DNA of 64,000 nt, from the NCBI RefSeq assembly GCF_013004645.1, contig NZ_JABEME010000004.1:1-64000 (forward strand), written 5' to 3'. The notes below the pieces were generated by a model that was not told the DNA's origin, searched no databases, and was given only the letters and a program-made list of their open reading frames with translations. Position 1 is the first letter of the stretch, and each line of letters begins with the position of its first letter. Made by a program: the position numbers and the translations under genes. The DNA comes from Stenotrophomonas africana. GTDB taxonomy: Bacteria; Pseudomonadota; Gammaproteobacteria; Xanthomonadales; Xanthomonadaceae. This document shows positions 9,174-18,890 of this stretch, one piece after another.

Positions 9174-9819
9174 GCCACCGCGCGTTTCACCCGCCACCGA
9201 TGCGGCCAGTGCCGGACTGGTGGAGATCCGCACGTTGTCGCCGGGCATCGACATGGACATCCGCTACGCCGGCGCCAACAATTTCACCGGCGCGCGCGTA
9301 CCCGGCTACGAGGCGCCGTCATGCTACCTGCTGGCGCCGGTGGCGAAGGCGCTGGCACAGGTGGAACAGGACCTGCGTGCGCGGGGCTTCGGCCTGCGCC
9401 TCTACGACTGCTACCGGCCGGTGCGCTCGGTGCAGGCCTTCATGGCCTGGGTGAACGATCCGCGCGAGCTCTCGCGCAAGGCACAGCAGTACCCGGACCT
9501 GGACAAGCCACGGTTGCTGGCCGACGGCTACATCGCCGAGCGCTCTGGCCATAGTCGTGGCGCCACGGTTGATCTGGGCCTGCTGGATTGCCGCACTGGC
9601 GCCTGCACGCCGCTGGACATGGGCACCGACTTCGATTTCTTTGGCCCGCGCGCGCATACCCGGACGAGCGGGCTGAGCACTGTGCAGCAGGCGAACCGCC
9701 AGCAGCTGGTGCAGGCGATGGCGCGCCGTGGCTTCGTCAACTATCCGCAGGAGTGGTGGCACTACACCCTGCAGCCCGAACCGGATCCCGGCACCGCGTA
9801 CGACGTCCCGGTACGGTAG
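9106..9819 (+). CDS. D-alanyl-D-alanine dipeptidase (VanX/DdpX family, M15)
   Basis: Zinc dipeptidase of 237 residues that would split D-Ala-D-Ala to free D-alanine. The zinc-binding signature S-G-H149-S-R-G-A-T-V-D156-L and the catalytic E216-W-W-H219 are intact. A short hydrophobic N-terminus (LVLATALAATANA) marks export to the periplasm. The ATG at 9106 lies 68 bases inside the previous gene in another frame; no strong ribosome site is seen, so translation is likely coupled. It closes the plus-strand set. Such dipeptidases in non-glycopeptide producers serve D-Ala scavenging rather than vancomycin resistance. Confidence 0.88.
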   Translation: MTSRTCISLVLATALAATANAAEPPRVSPATDAASAGLVEIRTLSPGIDMDIRYAGANNFTGARVPGYEAPSCYLLAPVAKALAQVEQDLRARGFGLRLYDCYRPVRSVQAFMAWVNDPRELSRKAQQYPDLDKPRLLADGYIAERSGHSRGATVDLGLLDCRTGACTPLDMGTDFDFFGPRAHTRTSGLSTVQQANRQQLVQAMARRGFVNYPQEWWHYTLQPEPDPGTAYDVPVR

Positions 9820-9863
9820 AGGTATCGGCAGGGCTGCGCCCTCGACAATAGCCCGCTGCTCTT

Positions 9864-9980
9864 GGTAGGTGTCGACCTTGGTCGACACGGTAGATCCACA
9901 CCATGCGTGGATGCTTTCCGTTCAATCGTCGAGATACTCGATCTCGGTGGAGATTCATCCACGCATGGCGTGGATCTACC
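9864..9980. repeat. SMAG cluster (three palindromes)
   Basis: GTAG at 9865 heads GTGTCGAC/GTCGACAC, a second GTAG at 9890 heads ATCCAC..GTGGAT, and 9957-9980 is the inverted ATCCACGC/GCGTGGAT copy ending CTACC. Head-to-head copies enclose about 45 bp. Confidence 0.8.
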
Positions 9981-10046
9981 GTGGCTGCCGGATTGGGTCC
10001 GGGGCAGATCCCTTACACTGGCCGCCTCTTCATCCCTGCCCATCCG

Positions 10047-10418
10047 ATGAACCTTCCTTTGCACTTCGGCCTGCTCGGTACCCTGGAAGCCGGCGCCATC
10101 GCCCTGCTGGTCGGGCTGCTGGTGTACTTCCTGTGGTCGCAGCTGTGCCGGCTCCTGCACTGGACAGTCGGTCACGCGATCGGCTGGTCCTGTGTCATCG
10201 CGGTGATCATCTCCGCCGGCATCGATGCATGGAAGCTGTTCTACATGGGCATCGTGCGGCTGGAGTCGCCGCTGTATGCGCGCCTGTTCCTGGCAACCAT
10301 CCACGATCCGAACGAACTCGGCAGTCGCGTGGTGCTGGAAATCGCCGGCGCGCTCGCTGGTGTTGCGCTCGGCTGGGTGTTGTTCAGTTCGCGGTCATCG
10401 AAAAAAACCGTCGACTGA
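10047..10418 (+). CDS. small inner-membrane protein, function unknown
   Basis: Protein of 123 residues with three hydrophobic segments (about residues 12-33, 45-62 and 97-116), a loop containing HDPNELGSR and a basic tail SSRSSKKTVD. I do not recognise a family. The start is the ATG at 10047; the same frame upstream runs through SMAG repeats and is ignored. It stands alone between a repeat cluster and the EF-hand gene. Confidence 0.65.
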   Translation: MNLPLHFGLLGTLEAGAIALLVGLLVYFLWSQLCRLLHWTVGHAIGWSCVIAVIISAGIDAWKLFYMGIVRLESPLYARLFLATIHDPNELGSRVVLEIAGALAGVALGWVLFSSRSSKKTVD

Positions 10419-10650
10419 CGCAGGTTTTTCGTTGGTTGCCGGTTAAATCCTGCGGCGCTGAATGCGCATCTTATGAGCTGCTCACTTGCTGCTAACCACC
10501 GCGCTAATGCATGGGTGGAGGCGAGTGGTTAATCGTGTGTGTGCACGCCGCTCGCGACGCAAAATCGATTCAGAAACGCGGTGGCAGGGTAGGTGCCGTG
10601 CGGAGACAACACGCCGCGCAACACCACCCAATTGGCAGGAGACACCCCTG

Positions 10651-11061
10651 ATGACTATTCGCAACCGCAAGCCCCTGATCGCCCTGATCGTCGCCGCTGG
10701 CAGCGTGCTGGCCATTCCGGCGATGGCGCAGTCGGCCAAGCAGCAGGCGGCGCATGCGCAGAACGAGGCCGCACAGGCCCAGCAGGCGGCTGCGCAGGCT
10801 GGCCAGGCCGCCGACCAGGCGACCAACGCAGCCGCAGCGGCATCGGCGCAGGCCAATGGCGGTGGCCAGACCTGGGCCAGCATCGATACCGATGGCAACG
10901 GCACCATCAGCAAGACCGAGGCACAGGTGAACGCGGGCCTGGCCCAGGTGTTCGACCAGGCCGATACCAACAAGGACGGCGAGCTGAGCGCCGATGAGTA
11001 CAAGGCCTATGTGGCCGCGCAGCAGGCCGGTGCAGGTGCCGGCGCGGCCCAGGGCCGCTGA
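10651..11061 (+). CDS. secreted EF-hand protein with Ala/Gln-rich coiled segment
   Basis: Protein of 136 residues: signal peptide ending AMAQ, an Ala/Gln-rich helical stretch (about 28-70) and two EF-hand calcium loops, DTDGNGTISKTE and DTNKDGELSADE, spaced as a normal pair. The ATG follows AGGAG. A strong terminator stands 35 bp beyond the stop, so it is a single-gene unit. It is probably a periplasmic calcium-binding protein; no enzymatic domain is present. Confidence 0.82.
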   Translation: MTIRNRKPLIALIVAAGSVLAIPAMAQSAKQQAAHAQNEAAQAQQAAAQAGQAADQATNAAAAASAQANGGGQTWASIDTDGNGTISKTEAQVNAGLAQVFDQADTNKDGELSADEYKAYVAAQQAGAGAGAAQGR

Positions 11062-11095
11062 TCTACACCTGATTCGGGAAGACCGGTGCATGGGG

Positions 11096-11127
11096 ACCCG
11101 GGCGGCTGCGGCCGCCCGGGTTTTTTT
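11096..11127 (+). terminator. Rho-independent terminator after EF-hand gene
   Basis: ACCCGGGCGGC pairs with GCCGCCCGGGT around loop TGCG and is followed by seven T. Confidence 0.9.
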
Positions 11128-11156
11128 CGTCACCACGGCCCCTGTATCCTTGCGCG

Positions 11157-11909
11157 ATGAACACCTCCACGCCTGCGCCGTCGCGCGCCATCGGCCTGGT
11201 CGGTTTTGACGGTGACGACACGCTGTGGAAGAGCGAGGACTACTACCGCAAGGCCGAGCAGGATTACCTTGACCTGCTGTCGCGCTACGTCGACGTGCAC
11301 GACACCCAGACTGCGCGCCACCTGCTGGAAGTGCAGCAGCGCCACCTGGGCACCTTCGGCTACGGCGTGAAGAGCATGACCCTGTCGATGATCGAAGCGG
11401 CCATCGACATCACCGGCCAGCGCATCGAGGCCAAGGATATCCAGCGCATCCTTGATATCGGCCACGATACCCTGCGCCACCCGGTCGAGCTGATCGACGG
11501 TGTGCGCGAAGCCGTGGCGGCCATCGCCGAGCACTACCCGGTGGTATTGATCACCAAGGGCGACCTGTTCCACCAGGAAGCCAAGATCAAGGTCGCCAAC
11601 CTCGGCGAGCTGTTCCCGCGCATCGAGATCGTCTCGGAGAAGGACCCGGAAACCTACGCCCGCGTGCTGGCCGAATTCGATCTGCCGATGCAGCAGTTCG
11701 TGATGGTCGGCAACTCGCTGCGTTCGGATATCGAGCCGGTGGTCACCCTCGGTGGTTGGGGCGTGCATACCCCCTACGCGGTGACCTGGGCCCACGAGAC
11801 CCAGCACGGCGTGGCCGACGACGAACCGCGCATGGTCACCGCCGACACCGCCCACGATTGGCCGGCCGCACTGGCGGTGATCGAGGCCAAGGCCGCTGCG
11901 GCGGCCTGA
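11157..11909 (+). CDS. HAD-superfamily hydrolase
   Basis: Cytoplasmic phosphatase-type protein of 250 residues. Motif I is FDGDDTLW (nucleophile and acid Asp near residues 18-20), motif II lies in VVLITKGD, motif III lysine follows in KVANLGEL region, and motif IV is the acidic pair near GNSLRSDIEP. A helical cap sits between motifs I and II. Substrate is not evident. It begins just behind the EF-hand terminator and is separated by 31 bp from the next secreted protein gene, with which it may be cotranscribed. Confidence 0.85.
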   Translation: MNTSTPAPSRAIGLVGFDGDDTLWKSEDYYRKAEQDYLDLLSRYVDVHDTQTARHLLEVQQRHLGTFGYGVKSMTLSMIEAAIDITGQRIEAKDIQRILDIGHDTLRHPVELIDGVREAVAAIAEHYPVVLITKGDLFHQEAKIKVANLGELFPRIEIVSEKDPETYARVLAEFDLPMQQFVMVGNSLRSDIEPVVTLGGWGVHTPYAVTWAHETQHGVADDEPRMVTADTAHDWPAALAVIEAKAAAAA

Positions 11910-11940
11910 CAGGGCCCGGCGGCTGCGGCAGAATCGGGGC

Positions 11941-12429
11941 ATGAACGTCCGACTGCGCGCGCTGTTGTTGTCCCTGCTGCTGGTGCCGGCCACCGTGCTG
12001 GCCCAGCAGACCGCCGAGCGTTCGGCGGCCTACGAGGTGGAAACCGGTGACAGCTGGGTCGATGCCCAGCTGCAGGACATCAATCACTACGCCGAGCGCT
12101 ACCCCGACGCCTTCCTCGACGAAGTCTCGCGCTATGCGGGCGTGCCGCGCGGCTACATCAGCGCGCTGTTCACCACCCATGGCTGGCAGGCCGGGGACAT
12201 CTACTTCGCCTGCTTCTGGGCCAAGGCCAGCGGCCAGACCTGCCGCGACAGCGTGCGCGCCTTCAGCCAGGACCCGGAGGGCGGCTGGGAGGCGGTGGTG
12301 AAGCGGATGCCCATCAAGCCGGACAACCTGCATTACCGTGCCGTGCGCCACGCCATCGTGGCCAGCTACCAGCACTGGGACCGGCCGATCACCCTGGATG
12401 CCACCCTGAAGCGCCAGCTCAAGCGGTAA
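11941..12429 (+). CDS. secreted protein of unknown function
   Basis: Protein of 162 residues with a clean signal peptide (TVLAQQ) and two cysteines in the mature part (FACFWAK and GQTCRD) that could form a disulfide. It is acidic and contains the segment PDAFLDEVSRYAGVPRGYIS. I do not recognise the family; similar secreted proteins of this size are common in Xanthomonadaceae. It probably shares a transcript with the HAD hydrolase. Confidence 0.7.
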   Translation: MNVRLRALLLSLLLVPATVLAQQTAERSAAYEVETGDSWVDAQLQDINHYAERYPDAFLDEVSRYAGVPRGYISALFTTHGWQAGDIYFACFWAKASGQTCRDSVRAFSQDPEGGWEAVVKRMPIKPDNLHYRAVRHAIVASYQHWDRPITLDATLKRQLKR

Positions 12430-12444
12430 TGTTGGGCTGCGTCT

Positions 12445-12522
12445 GGTGGGTGCGAACCTTGGTTCGCACTGCTTCTGCACCAGCCGCTGACAGATCAGTG
12501 CGAACCCAGGTTCGCACCCACC
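12445..12522. repeat. SMAG pair
   Basis: Head-to-head palindromes GGTGGGTGCGAACC..GGTTCGCAC and GTGCGAACC..GGTTCGCACCCACC, the GTGG/CCAC variant of the GTAG ends. Confidence 0.75.
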
Positions 12523-12651
12523 AAGAGCGGCTCACAGGTCGTCCCCCTGGCAACAGGACAGGCGTCATGTTGCTCTGCATATCGCCGCCGCCGTGCGCTC
12601 CGGCGACAATACGGGTCCGAGCTGTTCCCCGTTCCCGTAATCGAGTGACTG

Positions 12652-14013
12652 ATGAGCGCCTCTTTCGTTTCGCCTGATGTGATCCGCCGCCTGTTCGCAC
12701 AGGCCATGTCCCGCATGTACCGCACCGAAGTGCCGCTGTACGGCACGCTGGTGGAACTGGTGGAGCGGATCAACGCGCAGGTGCTTGCCCAGGACCCGGC
12801 GCTGGCCGCGCAGCTGCAGCGCAACGACGAGCGCGCGCGCCTGGATGAAGAGCGCCACGGCGCGATCCGCGTCGGCACCGTGCAGGAACTGGCCACGCTG
12901 CGCCGCCTGTTCGCGGTGATGGGCATGTACCCGGTGGGCTACTACGACCTGTCGGTGGCCGGCGTGCCGGTGCACTCCACCGCGTTCCGCCCGCTGACCG
13001 GCGCCGCGCTGGCGCAGAATCCGTTCCGCGTGTTCACCTCGCTGCTGCGCCTGGAGCTGATCGAAGACGAAGCGCTGCGTGCCGAGTCCGCGCGCATCCT
13101 CGAACGCCGCCGTATCTTCACCGAAGGCGCACTGGCGCTGATCGACCAGGCCGAGCGTGACGGTGGCCTGTCGCAGGCCGATGCCGAGCGCTTCGTCGAC
13201 GAATCACTGGAAACCTTCCGCTGGCACGGCGATGCCACGGTCGATCTGCCGACCTACCACGCGCTGCACAACGCGCACCGCCTGGTGGCCGACGTGGTCA
13301 GTTTCCGTGGTCCGCACATCAACCATCTGACGCCGCGCACGCTGGACATCGACGCCGCGCAGGCCGCGATGATCGAACACGGCATGGCGGCCAAGGCGGT
13401 CATTGAAGGTCCGCCGCGCCGTGCCTGCCCGATCCTGCTGCGCCAGACCAGCTTCAAGGCGTTGGAAGAAGCCGTGCATTTCCCGGACAGCGACGGTGGT
13501 GATGCCGGCACCCATACCGCGCGCTTCGGCGAGATCGAACAGCGCGGCCTTGCGCTGACCCCGAAGGGGCGCGCGCTGTACGACCAGCTGTTGTCGCAGG
13601 CCCGCGATGCCGGTGGCGAAGGCAGCACCGGTGGCGACTACGGCCAGCGCCTGCAGGCGGTGTTCGCCAGCTTCCCGGATGACCACGACACGCTGCGCCA
13701 GGAAGGCTTGGGGTATTACCGCTACCAGCTGACCGATGCCGGCCGTGCCGCGCCGGAGCGCGTGGCCGATCTGCCGGCTGAAGTGCTGGTGGCTGCGGGG
13801 CTGGCCACGGCCGACCCGATCGTCTACGAGGACTTCCTGCCGGTCAGTGCCGCGGGCATCTTCCAGTCGAACCTCGGCGGTGAAGAACAGCGCGCCTACG
13901 CCGCCCATGCCAACCGCGAGGCCTTCGAGCAGGCGCTGGGCGTGGCGGTGAATGACGAGTTCGAGATCTACGAGCGGCTGCAGGCCGAATCGCTGACGGC
14001 GCTGCGCGGGTAA
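12652..14013 (+). CDS. hglS: 2-oxoadipate dioxygenase/decarboxylase (HglS/YdcJ, DUF1338)
   Basis: Iron(II) enzyme of 453 residues, typical length. It converts 2-oxoadipate to D-2-hydroxyglutarate with O2, a step in lysine catabolism. The family's first metal histidine and substrate arginine are seen in H108-S-T-A-F-R113, the second histidine lies in GPHINHLTPR (H222/H225) and the glutamate ligand is E294 in FGEIEQRG. The ATG at 12652 is used although the ribosome site is weak. No other lysine-degradation gene is adjacent; it stands between SMAG clusters as a single-gene unit. Confidence 0.85.
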   Translation: MSASFVSPDVIRRLFAQAMSRMYRTEVPLYGTLVELVERINAQVLAQDPALAAQLQRNDERARLDEERHGAIRVGTVQELATLRRLFAVMGMYPVGYYDLSVAGVPVHSTAFRPLTGAALAQNPFRVFTSLLRLELIEDEALRAESARILERRRIFTEGALALIDQAERDGGLSQADAERFVDESLETFRWHGDATVDLPTYHALHNAHRLVADVVSFRGPHINHLTPRTLDIDAAQAAMIEHGMAAKAVIEGPPRRACPILLRQTSFKALEEAVHFPDSDGGDAGTHTARFGEIEQRGLALTPKGRALYDQLLSQARDAGGEGSTGGDYGQRLQAVFASFPDDHDTLRQEGLGYYRYQLTDAGRAAPERVADLPAEVLVAAGLATADPIVYEDFLPVSAAGIFQSNLGGEEQRAYAAHANREAFEQALGVAVNDEFEIYERLQAESLTALRG

Positions 14014-14023
14014 CCCGCTTGCC

Positions 14024-14133
14024 GTGGAGCCGAGCGTGGGCTCGGCTCTACATTGATTCTGCGGAGCTGCTCTTTGTAGAGCCGAGCCATGCTCGGCTGC
14101 CGAGGAAAGCAGTCGAGCATGGCTCGACTCTAC
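14024..14133. repeat. SMAG cluster (three palindromes)
   Basis: GTGGAGCCGAGC..GCTCGGCTCTAC (14024-14051), GTAGAGCCGAGCC..GCTCGGCTGC (14076-14100) and GCAGTCGAGC..GCTCGACTCTAC (14109-14133). Confidence 0.85.
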
Positions 14134-14144
14134 AAGAGCGGGTT

Positions 14145-15659
14145 TCAGCCCTTCATCGTGCCGGTATCCAGCCAGCGCTGGTGCCACGACAACGCTTCCG
14201 GCAACAGGTGGGGGGTGTGCTTGCCGTAGCTCTCGCGGCTGGCGCGGTCGAAGTAGTCCTGCAGCTGCGGGCGGAAATCCGGATGCGCGCAGTTGTCGAT
14301 CAGCACCTGCGCGCGCTTGCGCGGGGTCAGGCCACGCAGGTCGGCCAGGCCCTGTTCGGTGACGATCACTGACACGTCGTGCTCGGTGTGGTCCACGTGG
14401 CTGGCCATCGGCACGATCGCCGAAATGGTGCCGTTCTTCGCGGTGGACGGGCTGAGGAACGCTGACAGGAAACCGTTGCGGGCAAAGTCACCCGAACCGC
14501 CGATGCCGTTCATGATGCGTGTGCCCATCACGTGCGTCGAATTGACGTTGCCGTAGATGTCCACCTCGATCATGCCGTTCATGCCGATGCAGCCCAGGCG
14601 GCGCACCAGTTCCGGATGGTTGGAGATTTCCTGCGTGCGCATGATGATGCGCTCGCGGTAGAAATCGATGTTCTCCTTGAACGTCTCGTTGGCCTGCGGG
14701 CTCAGCGCGAAGCCGGTGCACGAGGCATAGCTCAGCACGCCGTCGCGCAGCAGGTCGAGCATGCCGTCCTGGATCACTTCGGTGAACGCGGCCAGGTCGC
14801 GGAAACCGCTCTTGGCCAGGCCCGCCAGCACAGCATTCGGAATGTTGCCCACGCCCGACTGCAGCGGCAGCAGGTTCGGGGGCAGGCGGCCCTTCTTCAC
14901 TTCGTGCTTGAGGAACTCGATCAGGTGCGAAGCGATCTGTTCGCTGGTCGCATCGATCGGGCTGAACGGGCTGTTGCGGTCCGGGCCGTTGGTGCGCACC
15001 ACGGCCACGATCTTGTCCGGGTCGCAGCGCAGCGCGGTGTCGCCGATGCGGTCGTTGGCGTTCACCAGCGGAATCGGCTTGCGGTGCGGCGGCAGCGCGG
15101 TGCCGTAGTAGATGTCATGCATGCCGTCGACGCCGGCCGGCTGCCATTCGTTGACCTCGACGATCACCTTCTTGGCCAGGTCCAGCCAGGTCTTGTTGTT
15201 GCCGACCGAGGTGGAGGGCACCAGCGAGCCATCTTCGCGGATGGCCGAGACCTCGATCACGGCGGTATCGATCTCGCCGTAGAAGCCGAACCACACGTGC
15301 TGGGCAACGTGGCTGAGGTGGATGTCGATGTAATCCAGCTTGCCCTCGTTGATGCGGTTGCGCGCATCCGGGTCGCTCTGGAACGGCATGCGCATGGCGA
15401 TGCCATCGGCCTTGGCCAGCGCGCCATCGAGCTCCGGCGCGGTGGACGCGCCGGTCATCAGGCTGATCTGGAAGGGCAGGCCCTGGGCATGCACCGCTTC
15501 GATGCGGCGGGCCAGTTCCACGGGAACGGCCTTGGGATACCCGGAGCCGGTAAAGCCGCTCATGGCCACGGTTTCACCGGGCTGGATCAGCGCGGCTGCG
15601 GCCTCTGCGGAGACCACGCGGTCACGGAGACGCGCGTTGGCGATGCGATCAACAGACAT
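14145..15659 (-). CDS. acetyl-CoA hydrolase/succinate:acetate CoA-transferase family protein
   Basis: Family I CoA-transferase of 504 residues. It would move CoA between acyl donors and acetate or succinate, linking acetate and TCA metabolism. The N-terminal domain begins [32 protein letters not shown], read here only in part as the CoA-binding GFTGSGYPK motif; the C-terminal half contains the active-site glutamate region near [12 protein letters not shown] and [12 protein letters not shown]. Length fits the succinate CoA-transferase subgroup rather than short hydrolases. It is divergently placed from glnE and has its own promoter region. Donor specificity cannot be set from sequence alone. 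Confidence 0.85.
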   Translation of the reverse strand: MSVDRIANARLRDRVVSAEAAAALIQPGETVAMSGFTGSGYPKAVPVELARRIEAVHAQGLPFQISLMTGASTAPELDGALAKADGIAMRMPFQSDPDARNRINEGKLDYIDIHLSHVAQHVWFGFYGEIDTAVIEVSAIREDGSLVPSTSVGNNKTWLDLAKKVIVEVNEWQPAGVDGMHDIYYGTALPPHRKPIPLVNANDRIGDTALRCDPDKIVAVVRTNGPDRNSPFSPIDATSEQIASHLIEFLKHEVKKGRLPPNLLPLQSGVGNIPNAVLAGLAKSGFRDLAAFTEVIQDGMLDLLRDGVLSYASCTGFALSPQANETFKENIDFYRERIIMRTQEISNHPELVRRLGCIGMNGMIEVDIYGNVNSTHVMGTRIMNGIGGSGDFARNGFLSAFLSPSTAKNGTISAIVPMASHVDHTEHDVSVIVTEQGLADLRGLTPRKRAQVLIDNCAHPDFRPQLQDYFDRASRESYGKHTPHLLPEALSWHQRWLDTGTMKG

Positions 15660-15849
15660 GACGACACGTGTTGCTGGGGGGAATCCCGATTATCGGCCAT
15701 CCTCATCCGTACGGGGGGTTCTACCTTCGTGGAATGGCTTTTCCCCGGGGGCTCACCCAAACCCGCCGGTTTTGTTTTGCAGTGCAGCGTGCAAAGTGCT
15801 TTCGCAGCCCGCACGATGGCCCTGCATCCCGACGTGGGGGAGGGAGCAG

Positions 15850-15884
15850 AGCCCGCTGGCAGTTCGCTGCAAGCGGGCTTTTTT
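15850..15884 (+). terminator. Rho-independent terminator with UUCG tetraloop
   Basis: AGCCCGCT and AGCGGGCT flank an inner GCAG-TTCG-CTGC hairpin and are followed by six T. It has no plus-strand gene upstream. Confidence 0.85.
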
Positions 15885-15925
15885 ATTGCCTGTCGCCCAG
15901 TATGAATGCGCGGCCTCCATTATCG

Positions 15926-16004
15926 GTAGTGCCGGCCGCGGGCCGGCAACCCCAGTAACCTACGGCGGGGTCGTCGGATCTGCCGGCCAGCGGCCGGCAC
16001 TACC
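15926..16004. repeat. SMAG pair
   Basis: GTAGTGCCGGCC..GGCCGGCA and TGCCGGCC..GGCCGGCACTAC, about 20 bp upstream of glnE. Confidence 0.8.
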
Positions 16005-16023
16005 GGGTCGATACAATCAGCCC

Positions 16024-18819
16024 ATGACCCTCGCCCCCGCTGACCTGCCCGCCTCCCTGCAGCCTGTTGTCGACCGCGCCCTGGCGCGTCTGGCCCAGGT
16101 CCTGCCCGAGCCCATTCCGGCCGACCTGCTGCCGTTGCTGACCCGGCTGGCGGTGACCAGTGACTTCGCGCTGGACACCCTGGTGCGCCAGCCGGGCCTG
16201 CTGGCACAGCTGGCCGCGCCCGGCTGCCCGCCGATCCCGGCGCCGGTGCTCGATCCGCTGCAGCCCAGCGACTGGCCCGCGCAGCTGCGGCGCTGGCGCA
16301 CGGCGATGTCCACGCGGCTGATCTGGCGCGACCTGACCGGTCTGGACGACGTGGCGCAGACCCTGGCCGGCGCCACCGCCCTGGCCGAGGACTGCCTGCG
16401 GCTGGCACTGGATGCCCTGCAGCAGGAATTCGCCCAGCGCCACGGCGTCATCTCCGATGAACAGGGTGCGCCGCAGCAGCTGGTCGTGTTCGGCCTCGGC
16501 AAGCTCGGCGGTGGCGAGCTCAACTTCAGTTCCGATGTGGATCTGGTCTATTCCTACTCGCAGGGCGGCGAATCGGACGGACCGCGCCCGTTGGCGGCGG
16601 AAGAATATTTTGCCCGTCTCGGCCAGCGCCTGGCCAAGCTGCTGGATGAAACCACCGTCGATGGTTTCAGCCACCGCGTCGACCTGCGCCTGCGCCCGTT
16701 CGGCAGCGCCGGCCGCGTTGCGCTGTCGTTCGCGGCGATGGACCAGTACTTCCAGCGCGAAGGCCGCGACTGGGAACGCTATGCCTGGCTGAAGGCGCGC
16801 GCGGTGGCCGGCGACATCGAGGCCGGTGAGGCGTGGCTGCAGACCCTGCGCCCGTTCGTGTACCGCCGCTACCTGGATTTCACCGCGCTCGATGGCCTGC
16901 GCGAGATGAAGGCGGCGATCACCGCCGAAGTCGCGCGCCGTGAACTGCATGAAGACATCAAGCGCGGCGCCGGTGGCATCCGCGAAATCGAATTCCTGTG
17001 CCAGGCACTGCAGCTGATCCGCGGTGGCCGCGAGCCCGCGCTGCGCGAGCGTCGCCTGCTGGTGGCGCTGGACGCACTGGTCGCCGCTGGGCAGATCGCG
17101 CCCGAGGATGGCAGTGCACTGCGCGAGGCCTACCTGTTCCTGCGCCGCCTGGAAAACCGCCTGCAGATGCTGCGTGATGCACAGACGCATGTGCTGCCCA
17201 GCGATGCGCTGGACCGCGAACGCATCGCCGTCGGCCTGGGGTATCCGGACTGGGAGGTGCTGCGCGCGGTATTGGCCGAACAGCAGCAGCGGGTCAGTAC
17301 CGAATTCGCCGCGCTGCTGGCGCCGCGCAAGGGCCAGGCCGCGCCCGATGCACTGGCCAACTACTGGCGCAGTCTGCCCGGAGGCAGCAACGCGCCGTTG
17401 CTGGCCGAAGCCGGTTTCCTCGATGCCAATGGCGCCGACCAGTCGCTGCGCGATTTCGCCCAGGGCACGGGCGTGAAGTCGTTGTCTGATGCCGCGCGTG
17501 CGCGGCTGGATCGCGTGCTGCCTGCGCTGCTGCATGCCGCCACGCGTTCACCGCAGCCGGATGCAGCGCTCAAGCGCGTGCTTGGCCTGCTGCAGGCGGT
17601 GCTGCGCCGGACCAGCTATCTCGCGCTGCTGGATGAACAACCGAGTGCGCTGGCGCGGCTGGTCGATGTGCTGGCGCGCAGCGCGCTGCTGGCCGAGCGC
17701 CTGGCGGCGTATCCGCTGCTGTTGGACGAACTGCTGGATGTACGCGTGTCCGGCCCGATGCCCGACTTCGCCGGCATGCTGGCCGAATGCCAGCAGGTGT
17801 TGCCGGTGGAAGATCCCGAGTCGCAGCTGCGCTGGCTCAACGAGACGCGGCTGGCACTCAGCTTCCGCATGGCGATGGCCACGCTGGACGGCCGCCAGGG
17901 CGCGGTGGACAGCACCCGGCAACTGGCCGAACTGGCGCAGGCGGTGGTGGTCACCGTGCTGGCGATGGCCGAGGCGGACATGCGCGCCGCGCACGGCGAG
18001 ATTCCCGGTGGACGCTTCGCGATCATTGGCTACGGCAGCCTGGGAGGTCTTGAGTTGGGTTTCGGTTCCGATCTGGACCTTGTGTTCCTACACGACAACC
18101 CGGCCGGTGTGGACGCCAGTGATGGCGCGCGTCCGCTGGAGCCGGGGCGCTGGTACGCGCGCCTGGCACAGAAGGTGATGGCACTGCTCGCTGCGGTCAC
18201 CGCTGCCGGGCGCCTGTACGACATTGACGTGCGCCTGCGCCCGGATGGCGGCAAGGGTTCGCTGGTGTCTTCGCTGGCCAGTTACACCGAGTACCAGCGC
18301 GAACGTGCATGGACCTGGGAGCACCAGGCCTTGGTGCGCGCACGCGGCGTGGCCGGCGATGCCAGCCTGCTGGCCGACTTCGAGCAGGTGCGTGCACAGA
18401 CGCTGGGTCGTGAACGCGATCCGGCCACGCTGTATGCCGATGTGCTGAAGATGCGCGGCCGCATGCGTACCGAACTGGACCGCAGCGACGCCGCACGGTT
18501 GGACCTGAAGCAGGGCGCCGGTGGCGTAGTGGACCTGGAGTTCCTGCTGCAGACCGGCGTGCTGGCGCGCAGTGCGCAGCATGCGGCGCTGCTGCAGCCG
18601 CGCGATACGCCGTCGTTGATCGATGCGTTGGCAGTTGCCGGTTTTCTGCCGGAAGGCACCGCGCAGGCACTGCATACCGCGCATGCGACGCTGCTCGATG
18701 TAGGCCTGGCTTGCACGCTGGACCGACGTCCGCGACTGGCACCGACCACGCCCGCGATTGAAGAGGCGTGTGCGGCGATTACGGCAGCGTGCAGAGCGGC
18801 AGCGTTGCCGTTCGCCTGA
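16024..18819 (+). CDS. glnE: bifunctional glutamine synthetase adenylyltransferase/deadenylase
   Basis: Protein of 931 residues, the usual size. It adds AMP to or removes AMP from glutamine synthetase in response to PII and glutamine. Two nucleotidyltransferase domains are visible: N-terminal [18 protein letters not shown] near residue 156 (adenylyl-removing half) and C-terminal [18 protein letters not shown] near residue 669 (adenylyl-transferring half), each followed by the DLRLRP/DVRLRP motif and a helical GGIREIEF or GGVVDLEF segment. The start is the ATG at 16024; the frame is open further upstream only through repeats. Confidence 0.97.
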   Translation: MTLAPADLPASLQPVVDRALARLAQVLPEPIPADLLPLLTRLAVTSDFALDTLVRQPGLLAQLAAPGCPPIPAPVLDPLQPSDWPAQLRRWRTAMSTRLIWRDLTGLDDVAQTLAGATALAEDCLRLALDALQQEFAQRHGVISDEQGAPQQLVVFGLGKLGGGELNFSSDVDLVYSYSQGGESDGPRPLAAEEYFARLGQRLAKLLDETTVDGFSHRVDLRLRPFGSAGRVALSFAAMDQYFQREGRDWERYAWLKARAVAGDIEAGEAWLQTLRPFVYRRYLDFTALDGLREMKAAITAEVARRELHEDIKRGAGGIREIEFLCQALQLIRGGREPALRERRLLVALDALVAAGQIAPEDGSALREAYLFLRRLENRLQMLRDAQTHVLPSDALDRERIAVGLGYPDWEVLRAVLAEQQQRVSTEFAALLAPRKGQAAPDALANYWRSLPGGSNAPLLAEAGFLDANGADQSLRDFAQGTGVKSLSDAARARLDRVLPALLHAATRSPQPDAALKRVLGLLQAVLRRTSYLALLDEQPSALARLVDVLARSALLAERLAAYPLLLDELLDVRVSGPMPDFAGMLAECQQVLPVEDPESQLRWLNETRLALSFRMAMATLDGRQGAVDSTRQLAELAQAVVVTVLAMAEADMRAAHGEIPGGRFAIIGYGSLGGLELGFGSDLDLVFLHDNPAGVDASDGARPLEPGRWYARLAQKVMALLAAVTAAGRLYDIDVRLRPDGGKGSLVSSLASYTEYQRERAWTWEHQALVRARGVAGDASLLADFEQVRAQTLGRERDPATLYADVLKMRGRMRTELDRSDAARLDLKQGAGGVVDLEFLLQTGVLARSAQHAALLQPRDTPSLIDALAVAGFLPEGTAQALHTAHATLLDVGLACTLDRRPRLAPTTPAIEEACAAITAACRAAALPFA

Positions 18820-18890
18820 ATGGTTGCATCCGCCAGAGCAATGGCCCTGCGATGACCCGCTGGACCGATGATCTGAACGTTGGCCTGCTG

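Larger units (their letters stand above)
15660..16023. other. divergent spacer with plus-strand terminator and SMAG pair
   Basis: No protein gene is supported. The segment holds a very strong plus-strand terminator (15850-15884) with no gene upstream of it on that strand, which suggests a short RNA starting between about 15670 and 15800, followed by a SMAG pair just before glnE. Confidence 0.5.

Noticed and set aside
9106..9819. Vancomycin-resistance cluster
   Set aside because: The VanX-type dipeptidase is not accompanied by VanH or VanA ligase genes; the context is wall-peptide catabolism.
16000..17535. 511-codon open frame opposite glnE
   Set aside because: Antisense shadow; both GlnE catalytic domains are intact on the plus strand.
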